A DNA stretch of 64,000 nt from positions 101,261 through 165,260 of the forward strand of contig CACHZG010000001.1 of assembly GCA_902584365.1 (NCBI GenBank), written 5' to 3'. This DNA comes from an uncultured Pelagibacteraceae bacterium (lineage in GTDB: Bacteria > Pseudomonadota > Alphaproteobacteria > Pelagibacterales > Pelagibacteraceae). Positions 1-9,114 of this stretch are shown here, in pieces (position 1 is the stretch's first letter; every line of letters begins with the position of its first letter). Under the pieces are notes generated by a model. It was not told the DNA's origin. It saw nothing but the letters and a program-made list of their open reading frames with translations, and searched no databases. Both the position numbers and the translations under genes were made by a program.

Positions 1-327
<327 letters not shown>

Positions 328-341
328 AATATTTTCCTTAA

Positions 342-1235
342 ATGGAACTTCCAATAGTAAATCATCCCGACTATGTTGCAAAAATAAATGATGACAATAA
401 ATTTCCTATTAAAAAATTTGGAGCATTAGCTAATCATCTTTTAGAGGAGAAGATAGTTCAAAAATTTCATATTCCCAAAGAGTGCTCTGTTGAAACTATG
501 AAAACATCGCATTCCCTAAAATATATAAACGACATAAAAAATAAAACACTAGACATTAAAGCCCAAAAAAAAATTGGTTTTCCCATTAATGATAGTGTTG
601 TGAGGAGATCTTTTGTAGCTACAGGGGGAACAGTTTTAGCAAGTAAACTTGCTCTGGACTCTAAACTAGCTTGTAACACGGCAGGAGGGAGTCACCATGC
701 AACATTTGATTACGGTGCAGGCTATTGTGTTTTTAATGATACCGCTGTTGCAGCAAATTATTTAAAAAAAAGGGGGTTTGCAAAAAAGATATTGATACTT
801 GATTTAGATGTTCATCAGGGAAACGGCAATTCTGAAATATACCAAAACGACAGGGATGTGCTTACTTTTAGTATGCATTGTGCCTCAAATTATCCTGCTA
901 AAAAATCTAGAAGTGATATAGACATTGAACTAAAAGATAACATGGAAGACAGTGAATATCTGAAAGTTTTGACCAATAATCTTAAGAAATTAAATCAAAA
1001 TATTTATGATTTTGTTTTCTACGTAGCAGGTGTTGATATTCATCACGAAGATAGGTTGGGTAAACTTAAAATAACTGATGAGGGTATTAATAAAAGAGAT
1101 CAAATAGTAATTGATAACTTTTACTCAAAAAAAACTCCTTTATGTGGTGTGCTTGGTGGAGGATATAACAAAAGCTTCGATAAGCTTATTCAGCTTCATT
1201 CAATGTTGCATAAAAATTGTGCCGAATATTTTTGA
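342..1235 (+). CDS. Histone deacetylase family protein (AcuC/acetylpolyamine amidohydrolase-like)
   Basis: A 297-residue zinc-dependent deacetylase of the arginase/deacetylase fold. Catalytic features are visible: GGSHHA with the paired His at residues 118-119, the zinc ligands D156 and H158 in LDLDVHQGNG, and D232 in GVDIHHED. The late GGGY motif carrying the transition-state Tyr is present (GVLGGGYNK). Bacterial members remove acetyl groups from lysine (AcuC acts on acetyl-CoA synthetase), polyamines or small amides. It starts 14 bases after the thiolase stop and is convergent with an acetoacetyl-CoA synthetase, so control of an acyl-CoA synthetase by deacetylation is a reasonable but unproven idea. 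The length is short but normal for the compact bacterial group. The substrate is unknown. Confidence 0.88.
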   Translation: MELPIVNHPDYVAKINDDNKFPIKKFGALANHLLEEKIVQKFHIPKECSVETMKTSHSLKYINDIKNKTLDIKAQKKIGFPINDSVVRRSFVATGGTVLASKLALDSKLACNTAGGSHHATFDYGAGYCVFNDTAVAANYLKKRGFAKKILILDLDVHQGNGNSEIYQNDRDVLTFSMHCASNYPAKKSRSDIDIELKDNMEDSEYLKVLTNNLKKLNQNIYDFVFYVAGVDIHHEDRLGKLKITDEGINKRDQIVIDNFYSKKTPLCGVLGGGYNKSFDKLIQLHSMLHKNCAEYF

Positions 1236-1285
1236 TAAGTCCTGGCTTCAGATGGAATAAACTCAGGGACCAAAGCCAAGACTTA
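1236..1285. other. Long hairpin between convergent genes (terminator-like or small RNA)
   Basis: Directly after the deacetylase stop, bases 1236-1248 (TAAGTCCTGGCTT) pair with 1273-1285 (AAGCCAAGACTTA). This gives 12 pairs with one C/A mismatch and a 24-base loop. No clear T-run follows on either strand, so it is not a textbook rho-independent terminator. It may end transcription of the two converging genes or be a small structured RNA. The stem and loop are richer in G and C than the surroundings. Confidence 0.45.
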
Positions 1286-1335
1286 GGATAATTATAAACT
1301 TAGAAATTATTTAATTAACATATAATACTGACGCG

Positions 1336-3264
1336 CTACAATTTTAGCTGCGACAGATTTTCAAAAAATTTTAAAGCTTCAGGATTTGCAATGGCTTCTT
1401 TATTATTTATTTTTTCGCCATTTATTATTTGTCTTACAGCTAACTCTACAATCTTCCCACTTTTTGTTCTTGGTATCTCAGGAACTTTTATGATTATTGC
1501 AGGCACATGCTTGGGGGAACAGTTTTTTCTGATTTTTGATTTGATTAATTTAATTTTTTCTTGATCTATTTCTTGATTATTTTTTGTAGTTACAAATAAA
1601 ACAATTCTTACATCATCATTAAAGTCTTGACCAACAACCAATGCTTCAGTGATAAAATCTATATCCTCAACTTGCTGGTAAATTTCAGAGGTTCCAATTC
1701 TTACCCCACCTGGATTTAATGTAGCATCTGATCTTCCGCACATAATAAAACCATTGTTGTTAGTTTTCTCAATAAAATCTCCATGATGCCAAATATTTTT
1801 AAATTTTGTAAAATAAGCTTTGTGATATTTTTGACCATCACTGTCTCCCCAGAATTTTACTGGCATAGAGGGAAAAGGTTGTTTAACAACTAACTCTCCT
1901 TTATCTCCGTCTAATATACTTTTTCCGTCATCAGTAAAGACGTCAACATTGATACCCAAACTTTGTCCTTGAATTTCTCCCTTATAAACATTTGAAAAAA
2001 GATTTCCAAGAACTAAACATCCAACTAAATCTGTTCCTCCAGCAATAGAAGCCAGGTGAACATCTTTCTTAATATTGTCATATACATATTTAAAACTCTC
2101 CTCTGCTAAAGGGGAACCAGTCGAAGTAATAATTTTTACAGAACTTAAATTTAAATTTTTACTATTATATTTTTCATTCTTTAAATGGTCTATATATTTT
2201 GCACTTACACCAAAAAGATTAATTTTTCTATTCTGACAATACTCAAGCAGAATATCTATCTTTGGATAAACTGGAGCTCCATCAAAAAGAAAAATTGATG
2301 ATCCCGTTGCTAATCCGCCTACTAACCAGTTCCACATCATCCAACCTGTTGTTGTATAATAAAATAATTTTTCGTTATCTCTTATATCGCAGTGGAGCAT
2401 AAACTCTTTATTGTGTTCAATTAATACATTTCCCGTTCCATGAGTAATACATTTTGGTTTTCCAGTCGTGCCGCTAGAAAAAAGAATATAGATAGGGTGA
2501 TTAAATTCAAATCTTTCAAAATCCTCATCTAAATCACTCATTAAAGTTTCTTCGAAATTAATAAAGTTTTTTAAGTTTTCTTTATCTTTTTTATAATAAT
2601 TATATGAAATTACTTGTTTGATTGATGGTATCTGTTTAAGGATTTCTTCAACTTTGTTTAAAATATTTATTTTTTTTCCGTTGTAATAGTAGTAATCACA
2701 GGTAATAAAAACTTTTGGTTCAATCTGTTTAAACCTGTCCACAACGCCTTGAACACCAAAATCTGGTGAGCAAGAAGACCATATAATTCCATTTTTTGCA
2801 CAAGCTAAAAAACAAATAATAGACTCTATTTTATTAGGTACATAAGCTGCAACCCTGTCTCCTTTCTGTAGATTTAGTTTTTTGAGATAAGATGAAAATT
2901 TACATACTTTTTCAAATAAGTCATTCCAAGTGATATTTTCTTCGAAGCCTCTTTCGGATAGAAAATTAATTGCTACTTCATCAGACTTTTTTCTTAGAAT
3001 ATTTTCTGTGTAGTTTAACTTTGAGTCGGAAAAAAATTTTGTTTTATTAAAAACTTTATCTTTTTTTATTACTTCAGACCCCTTATCACCAATAATTTTT
3101 GAATAATCCCAAAACTTTGACCAAAATTCATTTGGATTGTCAATCGACCATTGCCAAATTTCTTTAAAATTATTTGTTGATTTTAAATTAATAAATCTAC
3201 AGAAATCTCTTAATAGAGAATTTTCTTTTAATTTTTTTGTAGGTTGCCAGAGTGGTTTTTTCAT
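1336..3264 (-). CDS. Acetoacetyl-CoA synthetase
   Basis: A 642-residue member of the acyl-adenylate-forming family, full length for acetoacetate-CoA ligase. It activates acetoacetate with ATP and CoA. Visible motifs: an N-terminal block opening with KPLWQPT and a NPNEFW...W..D segment typical of acetyl/acetoacetyl-CoA synthetases, the ATP-binding loop LFSSGTTGKPKCITHGTG, TTTGWMMWNW, GGTDLVGC, the hinge GRSDATLNPGGVRIGTSEIY, and PRTKSGKI with the catalytic Lys near the C-terminus. Together with the thiolase it could convert acetoacetate to acetyl-CoA. An AGGAG lies 14 bases before the start, and a 13-base palindrome at 3268-3280 (AGCTAATTTAGCT) lies between it and the ATG. The start follows the conserved N-terminus. 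Confidence 0.92.
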   Translation of the reverse strand: MKKPLWQPTKKLKENSLLRDFCRFINLKSTNNFKEIWQWSIDNPNEFWSKFWDYSKIIGDKGSEVIKKDKVFNKTKFFSDSKLNYTENILRKKSDEVAINFLSERGFEENITWNDLFEKVCKFSSYLKKLNLQKGDRVAAYVPNKIESIICFLACAKNGIIWSSCSPDFGVQGVVDRFKQIEPKVFITCDYYYYNGKKINILNKVEEILKQIPSIKQVISYNYYKKDKENLKNFINFEETLMSDLDEDFERFEFNHPIYILFSSGTTGKPKCITHGTGNVLIEHNKEFMLHCDIRDNEKLFYYTTTGWMMWNWLVGGLATGSSIFLFDGAPVYPKIDILLEYCQNRKINLFGVSAKYIDHLKNEKYNSKNLNLSSVKIITSTGSPLAEESFKYVYDNIKKDVHLASIAGGTDLVGCLVLGNLFSNVYKGEIQGQSLGINVDVFTDDGKSILDGDKGELVVKQPFPSMPVKFWGDSDGQKYHKAYFTKFKNIWHHGDFIEKTNNNGFIMCGRSDATLNPGGVRIGTSEIYQQVEDIDFITEALVVGQDFNDDVRIVLFVTTKNNQEIDQEKIKLIKSKIRKNCSPKHVPAIIIKVPEIPRTKSGKIVELAVRQIINGEKINNKEAIANPEALKFFENLSQLKL

Positions 3265-3392
3265 AAAAGCTAATTTAGCTCCTATGAAATTATCTTAATA
3301 GATATTTTTTTAATAGAAATTTCTGAACAATTTGACCTTGATTGCCTCTAATTTCTCTCTTTTTAAACAATAAATTGATTAACCATTTCATA

Positions 3393-3440
3393 ACCTATAA
3401 AAACATGTATAGGTGACAAAAAATGGCAAAAAATGTGTCA
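3393..3440. promoter_or_regulatory. Two abutting inverted repeats upstream of aceE (candidate operator)
   Basis: In the 268-base gap between the divergent acetoacetyl-CoA synthetase and aceE genes, ACCTATA (3393-3399) is mirrored by TATAGGT (3408-3414). TGACA (3414-3418) is mirrored by TGTCA (3436-3440). Such paired dyads are typical of regulator binding sites between divergent promoters. They match no operator that I recognise. The rest of this gap is A+T-rich with no gene seen. Confidence 0.35.
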
Positions 3441-3519
3441 AAATTTGAACTATTCAACTAATAAGCGTTATTCTTTCTAGTTTATTATTCAAAAACTTTT
3501 TTATATGTTGCAACCAGTT

Positions 3520-3525
3520 TATAAT
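3520..3525 (+). promoter_or_regulatory. Perfect -10 hexamer TATAAT just before aceE
   Basis: TATAAT at 3520-3525 lies only 7 bases before the aceE ATG, so transcription would start at or within a base or two of the start codon. This predicts a leaderless or nearly leaderless mRNA. No good -35 is seen (a T-run lies at the right distance) and there is no clear Shine-Dalgarno sequence, only AAGAGA. Confidence 0.4.
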
Positions 3526-3532
3526 AAGAGAT

Positions 3533-6500
3533 ATGGCTCAAAATATTGAAGTTCCAGATATAGGTGATTTTAAAGACGTAGAGGTAATCGAAATACTAGT
3601 CAAACCTGGCGACCAAGTAAATAAAAATGATCCAATAGTAACTATAGAGAGTGATAAGTCTAGTGTAGAAATTCCTTCTCCTTCAGCAGGTCAAATTAAA
3701 GATTTAAAAGTAAAAATTGGAGACAAAGTATCTGAAGGAAGTTTATTAGCGACTATTGAAAATGGTCAAGCAGCTTCTGCACCAAAACAAATAATTAAAA
3801 AAGAGGTTGTTAAAAAGGAACTAACTCAAGAAACTCCAAAAAAAAATGGAAACTTAAATCCTGTAAAACAAGTTAAAAAAGTTTTCGCAGAACCAGCTTC
3901 TAAAGATGACATCGACCCAGTTGAAACTAATGAATGGATAGACTCATTAAATTCTGTAATTGAAACTGATGGAGCACCACGAGCAAGCTACTTGCTAAAT
4001 AAAGTTATTGATCAAGCTTACAAATCAGGATTAGTTTTACCTGATACGAGAACAACTCCATATATAAATACTATTCCACCAGAAGCAGAAGCCAAATCTC
4101 CAGGCGACCAAAATATTGAAAAGAAATTAAGAGCAATCATTAGATGGAATGCTGCTGCGATGGTTGTAAAAGCAAACAAAAAAAGCTCTGAACTAGGTGG
4201 ACACATAGGGACTTTTGCATCAGCCGCAACATTATATGACGTTGGTATGAATCATTTTTGGAGAGCTAAAAATAATAAATTCGGTGGGGATTTGGTATAT
4301 TTTCAAGGTCATTCAGCTCCAGGTATGTACGCAAGAGCTTTTTTAGAGGGAAGACTCTCAGCAAAACAGTTAGACGGATTTAGACAAGAAGTTGGTAAAG
4401 ATGGACTTTCTTCTTATCCTCACCCTTGGTTGATGCCTGATTTTTGGCAGTTTCCAACAGTGTCTATGGGTCTTGGTCCTATAATGGCGATTTATCAAGC
4501 TAGGTTCTTAAAATATTTAATTAACAGAGGTTTAGTTAAAGACGAAGGTAGAAAAATTTGGGTATTCCTGGGAGATGGGGAAATGGATGAACCAGAGTCA
4601 ATGGGGGCAATCGGTTTAGCTGCAAGGGAAAAATTAGATAATTTAATATTTGTAATTAATTGTAATCTTCAAAGACTTGATGGGCCAGTTAGAGGTAATG
4701 GAAAAATTATTCAAGAACTCGAGGGAAGTTTTAGAGGAACTGGCTGGAACGTTATCAAAGTTATTTGGGGATCATATTGGGATAAACTTCTTATGAAAGA
4801 TAAGTCTGGCCTTCTAGTTAAAAGAATGAACGAATGTGTCGATGGAGAGTATCAAGCATTTAAAGCAAAGGATGGTTTATATGTAAGGGAAAAATTCTTT
4901 GGCAAGTATCCTGAATTAAAAGAAATGGTATCTACAATGACAGATAAAGATATTTGGAGACTAAATAGAGGTGGTCACGATCCGCATAAAGTTTACGCTG
5001 CCTATCATTCGGCAATGCAACACACTGGCTCTCCAACTGTCATTCTTGCAAAAACAATAAAAGGTTACGGTATGGGAAAATCCGGTGAAAGTATAAATAC
5101 GACCCATCAACAAAAAAAATTAGATGAAGAAGATTTGCTTTATTATAGAGATAGATTTGGTGTTCCTCTTACTGATAAGCAGGTTAAAAATATTGAGTAT
5201 TACAAACCTGCCGAAAACTCTGAAGAAATAAAATATTTAAAAGATCGAAGGGTAAAGCTTGGTGGTTTTATTCCTGAAAGATCTTCATTTGCAAAACAAA
5301 TTAAAGCTCCCCCAAAAGAAATTTTTGATAATTTTATGAAGTCTACAGGGGATAAAGAAATGTCAACTACAATGGCATTAGTCAGAATGCTCACGGCTTT
5401 ATTGCGAGATAAAAATATATCACCAAGATTGGTTCCTATTATTCCAGACGAAGCAAGGACTTTCGGGATGGAAGGTTTCTTCCAAAAGATAGGGATATAT
5501 GCTCACGAAGGTCAAAAGTATGAGCCAGTGGACTCGGAGCAGTTAAGTTCTTACAGAGAAGATAAGAGCGGTCAAGTATTAGAGGAAGGTATAAATGAAT
5601 CTGGAGCAATGTCATCTTGGATTGCCGCTGGAACTTCTTACACCAATCATGATTTAGAGATGATACCAATTTATATTTTTTACTCTATGTTCGGTTTTCA
5701 AAGAGTTGGTGACTTGGCATGGGCTGCTGGGGACTCTCAAGCAAGAGGTTTTTTAATTGGAGCTACTGCTGGAAGAACGACTTTAGCAGGTGAAGGCCTC
5801 CAGCACCAAGATGGTCACAGCCATTTATTAGCATCCAATATTCCAAACTGTATAAGTTATGATCCTACATTTGCGTACGAGATGGCTGTTATACTTAGAG
5901 ATGGATTAAAACGAATGCATGAAAAAAAAGAAAACATTTTCTATTATATTACTGCAATGAATGAAAATTATTCTCACCCAGAAAAACCAGAGGGTTCGGA
6001 TGCGGGTATTCTCAAAGGAATGTATTTGTTTAAAGAGAATAACAATAGGAATAAAACCAAAGTACAGCTTTTAGGATCAGGAACTATTTTAAGAGAAATA
6101 ATTGCTGCATCAGAAATTTTATCAAAAAGTTATGGTGTAGACTCTGATATTTGGAGTGTTACAAGTTTTAACGAATTAAGAAAAGATGGTATGGAAACTG
6201 AAAGATGGAACCTTTTAAACCCTAATGAAAAAAGAAAAAAATCTTATGTTCAAAAGTGTTTAGAAAAAAGAGATGGACCAATTATTGCAGCATCAGATTA
6301 TACAAGATCATTTTCTGATCAAATAAGACCTTACACCGAAAAACCATTTTATTCACTTGGTACAGATGGATATGGAAGAAGTGATACAAGAAAAAATCTA
6401 AGGAAATTTTTTGAAGTCGATAAAGAACATATAGTCGCTTATACTTTAAGTGCCTTGGCAAAAGAGCAATTGATTGAAACCAAGAAAGCTGAAAGTGCAA

Positions 6501-6550
6501 TCAAAAAATTTAAGATTGATAAAGATAGAGATTTCCCAACAAACTTATAA
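3533..6550 (+). CDS. aceE: Pyruvate dehydrogenase E1 (homodimeric type) with N-terminal lipoyl domain
   Basis: A 1005-residue thiamine-diphosphate enzyme that decarboxylates pyruvate and passes the acetyl group to lipoyl-E2. Residues 1 to about 76 form a complete lipoyl domain with the lipoyl-lysine at K42 in ESDKSSVEI. A charged linker (about 77-125) follows, then a full AceE-type E1 starting near NEWIDSLNSVIE. The thiamine motif is clear: GDGEMDEPE at 347-355, closing with the block around NCNLQRLDGPVRGNG. E. coli AceE has 887 residues and no lipoyl domain, so the extra ~118 residues are the fusion. The aceF gene begins 3 bases downstream and its own lipoyl domain is closely similar, suggesting duplication inside the operon. 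No lpd follows; E3 is probably the lpdA at 55-56 kb. Confidence 0.95.
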   Translation: MAQNIEVPDIGDFKDVEVIEILVKPGDQVNKNDPIVTIESDKSSVEIPSPSAGQIKDLKVKIGDKVSEGSLLATIENGQAASAPKQIIKKEVVKKELTQETPKKNGNLNPVKQVKKVFAEPASKDDIDPVETNEWIDSLNSVIETDGAPRASYLLNKVIDQAYKSGLVLPDTRTTPYINTIPPEAEAKSPGDQNIEKKLRAIIRWNAAAMVVKANKKSSELGGHIGTFASAATLYDVGMNHFWRAKNNKFGGDLVYFQGHSAPGMYARAFLEGRLSAKQLDGFRQEVGKDGLSSYPHPWLMPDFWQFPTVSMGLGPIMAIYQARFLKYLINRGLVKDEGRKIWVFLGDGEMDEPESMGAIGLAAREKLDNLIFVINCNLQRLDGPVRGNGKIIQELEGSFRGTGWNVIKVIWGSYWDKLLMKDKSGLLVKRMNECVDGEYQAFKAKDGLYVREKFFGKYPELKEMVSTMTDKDIWRLNRGGHDPHKVYAAYHSAMQHTGSPTVILAKTIKGYGMGKSGESINTTHQQKKLDEEDLLYYRDRFGVPLTDKQVKNIEYYKPAENSEEIKYLKDRRVKLGGFIPERSSFAKQIKAPPKEIFDNFMKSTGDKEMSTTMALVRMLTALLRDKNISPRLVPIIPDEARTFGMEGFFQKIGIYAHEGQKYEPVDSEQLSSYREDKSGQVLEEGINESGAMSSWIAAGTSYTNHDLEMIPIYIFYSMFGFQRVGDLAWAAGDSQARGFLIGATAGRTTLAGEGLQHQDGHSHLLASNIPNCISYDPTFAYEMAVILRDGLKRMHEKKENIFYYITAMNENYSHPEKPEGSDAGILKGMYLFKENNNRNKTKVQLLGSGTILREIIAASEILSKSYGVDSDIWSVTSFNELRKDGMETERWNLLNPNEKRKKSYVQKCLEKRDGPIIAASDYTRSFSDQIRPYTEKPFYSLGTDGYGRSDTRKNLRKFFEVDKEHIVAYTLSALAKEQLIETKKAESAIKKFKIDKDRDFPTNL

Positions 6551-6553
6551 AAT

Positions 6554-7813
6554 ATGACTAGTACAAAAATTTTAGTTCCAGATATGGGTGACTTCAAGGA
6601 TGTTGAGATTATTGAAGTTTTAGTCAAAGAAGGCCAGCAAATAAAAAAAAATGATTCTCTTATCACTTTAGAAAGTGACAAATCAAGTGTTGAGGTGCCG
6701 TCCTTATACGAGGGAGTTATTGAAAAGATAAAAGTTAAAGTTGGTGATAAAGTTAACAAAGGAGACTTAATTCTTAGTCTGAAAGCAGAGAGTGCTACTA
6801 AGGAAAAAAAAGAAGCAGTCAGTGAGCAAAAAAAAGTTGAGAAGACAGAAATAAAAAAAACCAAAACTCAGAAACCAAAAGAAATTATTCCTGTAGTGCC
6901 TACATCACAATCAGGTAGTAAGTCTGCTAGTCCAAAAGTTAGAAAATTTGCAAGAGAGTTAGGTGCCAATGTAGTTGAAATACCGGGTTCTCAAAGGGGT
7001 GGTAGAGTTTCTGAGGAAGATGTTAAAAATTTTGTAAGATCCCAAGTAACAGTCAGCGGTGGGAAAGTAGAAAAGAAAGTTCATAAAGAAGAGTACCCAC
7101 ACGAAGAGTTTGGTGAAATCGAATTAAAAGATATACCAAGAGTGAAAAGATTATCCGGTCCTCACTTAGTAAGATCTTGGACCGAAATTCCCCATGTAAC
7201 ACAGCATGATGAAATTGATATTACAGAAATGGAACAATTTAGATCCTCATTATATGACTATTATACTGGTGAAAAAATAAAAGTAACACCTCTCGCTTTT
7301 ATAACAAAAGCACTTGTAAGTTCTTTAAAACAATTTCCAAATTTTAATGCCTCAATTGACCCTATCAACGAGAAGATTATTTATAAAAAATATTTTCATG
7401 TGGGCTTTGCTGTTGATACTCCCCATGGATTAATGGTGCCAAAAATTAGAGATGTAGACAAAATGGGTATAAAGGAGATTGGTAACGCTCTTAGAAAAAC
7501 AAGCAGACTATGTAGAGATCTTAAGATTGACAAGAAAGAATTTTTTGGTGGCTCGATGACTATATCTAGCTTAGGAGGTATTGGAGGAACTTTTTTTACT
7601 CCGATTATAAATCCTCCTGAAGTAGCAATTTTAGGAGTTGGAAAAAGTTTTGATAGGTTGGTAAAAATCAAAGATAAGTTTGTTTCAAGAAAAATTTTAC
7701 CTATTTCACTCTCATATGACCACAGGATAATTGATGGAGCTGAGGGTGCTAGGTTTTGTGTTTATCTTGGACAATGTCTGGGCAAAGACTTTGCTTTTAA
7801 ACTTGCCGTTTAA
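6554..7813 (+). CDS. aceF: Pyruvate dehydrogenase E2, dihydrolipoyl acetyltransferase
   Basis: The 419-residue core of the pyruvate dehydrogenase complex, which transfers the acetyl group to CoA. Domains in order: a lipoyl domain at 1-78 with lipoyl-lysine K43 in ESDKSSVEV, a Lys/Glu-rich linker, a peripheral-subunit-binding domain around 120-157 (SPKVRKFARELG...GGRVSEEDV), and a catalytic domain from about 185 ending with SYDHRIIDG (His390, Asp394). It has one lipoyl domain where E. coli has three. The gene starts 3 bases after aceE, so they share one transcript. The ATG has no obvious Shine-Dalgarno, which suggests translational coupling. The linker is shorter than in E. coli. Confidence 0.95.
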   Translation: MTSTKILVPDMGDFKDVEIIEVLVKEGQQIKKNDSLITLESDKSSVEVPSLYEGVIEKIKVKVGDKVNKGDLILSLKAESATKEKKEAVSEQKKVEKTEIKKTKTQKPKEIIPVVPTSQSGSKSASPKVRKFARELGANVVEIPGSQRGGRVSEEDVKNFVRSQVTVSGGKVEKKVHKEEYPHEEFGEIELKDIPRVKRLSGPHLVRSWTEIPHVTQHDEIDITEMEQFRSSLYDYYTGEKIKVTPLAFITKALVSSLKQFPNFNASIDPINEKIIYKKYFHVGFAVDTPHGLMVPKIRDVDKMGIKEIGNALRKTSRLCRDLKIDKKEFFGGSMTISSLGGIGGTFFTPIINPPEVAILGVGKSFDRLVKIKDKFVSRKILPISLSYDHRIIDGAEGARFCVYLGQCLGKDFAFKLAV

Positions 7814-7836
7814 TCAATTATAAAATAGTACATAGC

Positions 7837-8736
7837 ATGAATAAAAAAGCTTTCTCTCTTATTTGTGCAGTAAGTTGTTCGTTAATTTGGGGATCAGCTT
7901 TTGTTGCTCAAGACATGGGTATGGATTATAATGGTCCATTCACTTTTACTTTCGGTAGACTATTTCTTGGATTTCTTACTCTAGTCCCATTTTTATTCAT
8001 CTTTGAATATAAACAAGTTAATTCTATAATTTTTAAGAGGGTGAATATATTAAATCTTTTACTAATTGGATTTCTTCTTTCAATGGGGAATGTTTTGCAA
8101 CAATACGCCCTTCTCTATACAGATGTAGCTAACACGGCAGTATTTACAATTTTTTATGTAATTTTAGTTCCATTTGTTGCCTACTACTTTTTTTCAAAAA
8201 ATATTCATAAATCTGTTTGGCTATCTATTATTATTTGTTTATTTGGAGGAATTCTTTTAACTGAGTTTGATAACATTCAAGTGAGAATAGGAGATAGTAT
8301 TGCAGTTTTTAATGCATTGTTTTGGGCGTTTCATATTGTTTTTATTTCAAGATTTTTAAAAATATTTAATTATCCAATTACTATTGCATGCCTTCAATGT
8401 CTGATCGCATCAATATTTGCATTAATTCCAGCTTTTGTTTTCGAAAGTGTTAAGTTTTCGAATATGGTTCTGGATGGAAAAGAAATGTTATACGCTGGAG
8501 TACTATCAAGTGGTGTAGCCTTTCTTTTACAAATTTATGGTCAGCAAAACCTATCGCCTGCTCCTGTAGCTATTATTTTTTCACTTGAAGGTGTATTTGC
8601 TTCAATTTTTGGATGGATTATTTTAGGCCAGTTTTTAAATGAAATAAAAATTGTCGGAATAATACTTATTTTATTTGCAGTTATTTTTTCACAATTAGCC
8701 CCTTTATATGATAAACAAAAGTATGGACGAGTCTAA
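7837..8736 (+). CDS. DMT-superfamily (EamA) transporter
   Basis: A 299-residue inner-membrane protein with about ten hydrophobic segments in two repeats, each beginning with the EamA pattern (SLIWGSAFVAQD near residue 15, and NALFWAFHIVFISRF in the second half). Such proteins export or import small metabolites such as amino acids; the substrate cannot be told from sequence. The repeat ends LSPAPVAIIFSLEGVFASIFGWIILG and the C-terminal helix are well kept. It begins 23 bases after aceF on the same strand. A TATAAA at 7819-7824 could be its own promoter with a very short leader. Confidence 0.88.
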   Translation: MNKKAFSLICAVSCSLIWGSAFVAQDMGMDYNGPFTFTFGRLFLGFLTLVPFLFIFEYKQVNSIIFKRVNILNLLLIGFLLSMGNVLQQYALLYTDVANTAVFTIFYVILVPFVAYYFFSKNIHKSVWLSIIICLFGGILLTEFDNIQVRIGDSIAVFNALFWAFHIVFISRFLKIFNYPITIACLQCLIASIFALIPAFVFESVKFSNMVLDGKEMLYAGVLSSGVAFLLQIYGQQNLSPAPVAIIFSLEGVFASIFGWIILGQFLNEIKIVGIILILFAVIFSQLAPLYDKQKYGRV

Positions 8737-9097
8737 TCAAGGGTTTATGAAACATCTTGGCGGTTTAGAGCTAAAAAAAATTAGCAACACTCAATATGAG
8801 TTTACGATAGAGGTGAAAGAAATACATTTAAACACTGGTAAAATTGCACACGGTGGATTCCTCTCTACTATTGCTGATACAGGGATGGGAACCGCAGCAC
8901 ATAGAGTTGCTGGTGACAAGAGATGTGTAACAATTAATTTAGATATGAAATTTATCTCAGTAGGCCAACTTGGTGATAAACTTATTGGGAAAGTGAAAAT
9001 ATTAAAGAAAACTAAAACGCTAGTTTTTATTATCTGTGAAATTTCTAACAATAAAGAAATAGTAGCTTCTGCATCAGGGACTTGGAAAATCTTATAA
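8708..9097 (+). CDS. PaaI-family hotdog-fold acyl-CoA thioesterase
   Basis: A small hotdog thioesterase. The diagnostic segment is HGGFLSTIADTGMGTAAH, where the HGG and acidic residue form the active site of PaaI/YdiI-type enzymes that hydrolyse acyl-CoA or aryl-CoA. The longest form is 129 residues and overlaps the transporter by 29 bases. An in-frame ATG at 8723 would give 124 residues and a 14-base overlap and is equally plausible; neither has a good ribosome binding site. The C-terminus IVASASGTWKIL reappears in a broken reading frame at 13.3 kb, which suggests that the region downstream was inserted beside this gene. The substrate is unknown. Confidence 0.85.
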   Translation: MINKSMDESNQGFMKHLGGLELKKISNTQYEFTIEVKEIHLNTGKIAHGGFLSTIADTGMGTAAHRVAGDKRCVTINLDMKFISVGQLGDKLIGKVKILKKTKTLVFIICEISNNKEIVASASGTWKIL

Positions 9098-9114
9098 ATA
9101 GGATATAAGGGTGT

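Noticed and set aside
6439-6864. 141-codon hydrophobic minus-strand frame
   Set aside because: It is the reverse shadow of the aceE end and aceF lipoyl region; its hydrophobicity arises from antisense Lys/Glu codons.
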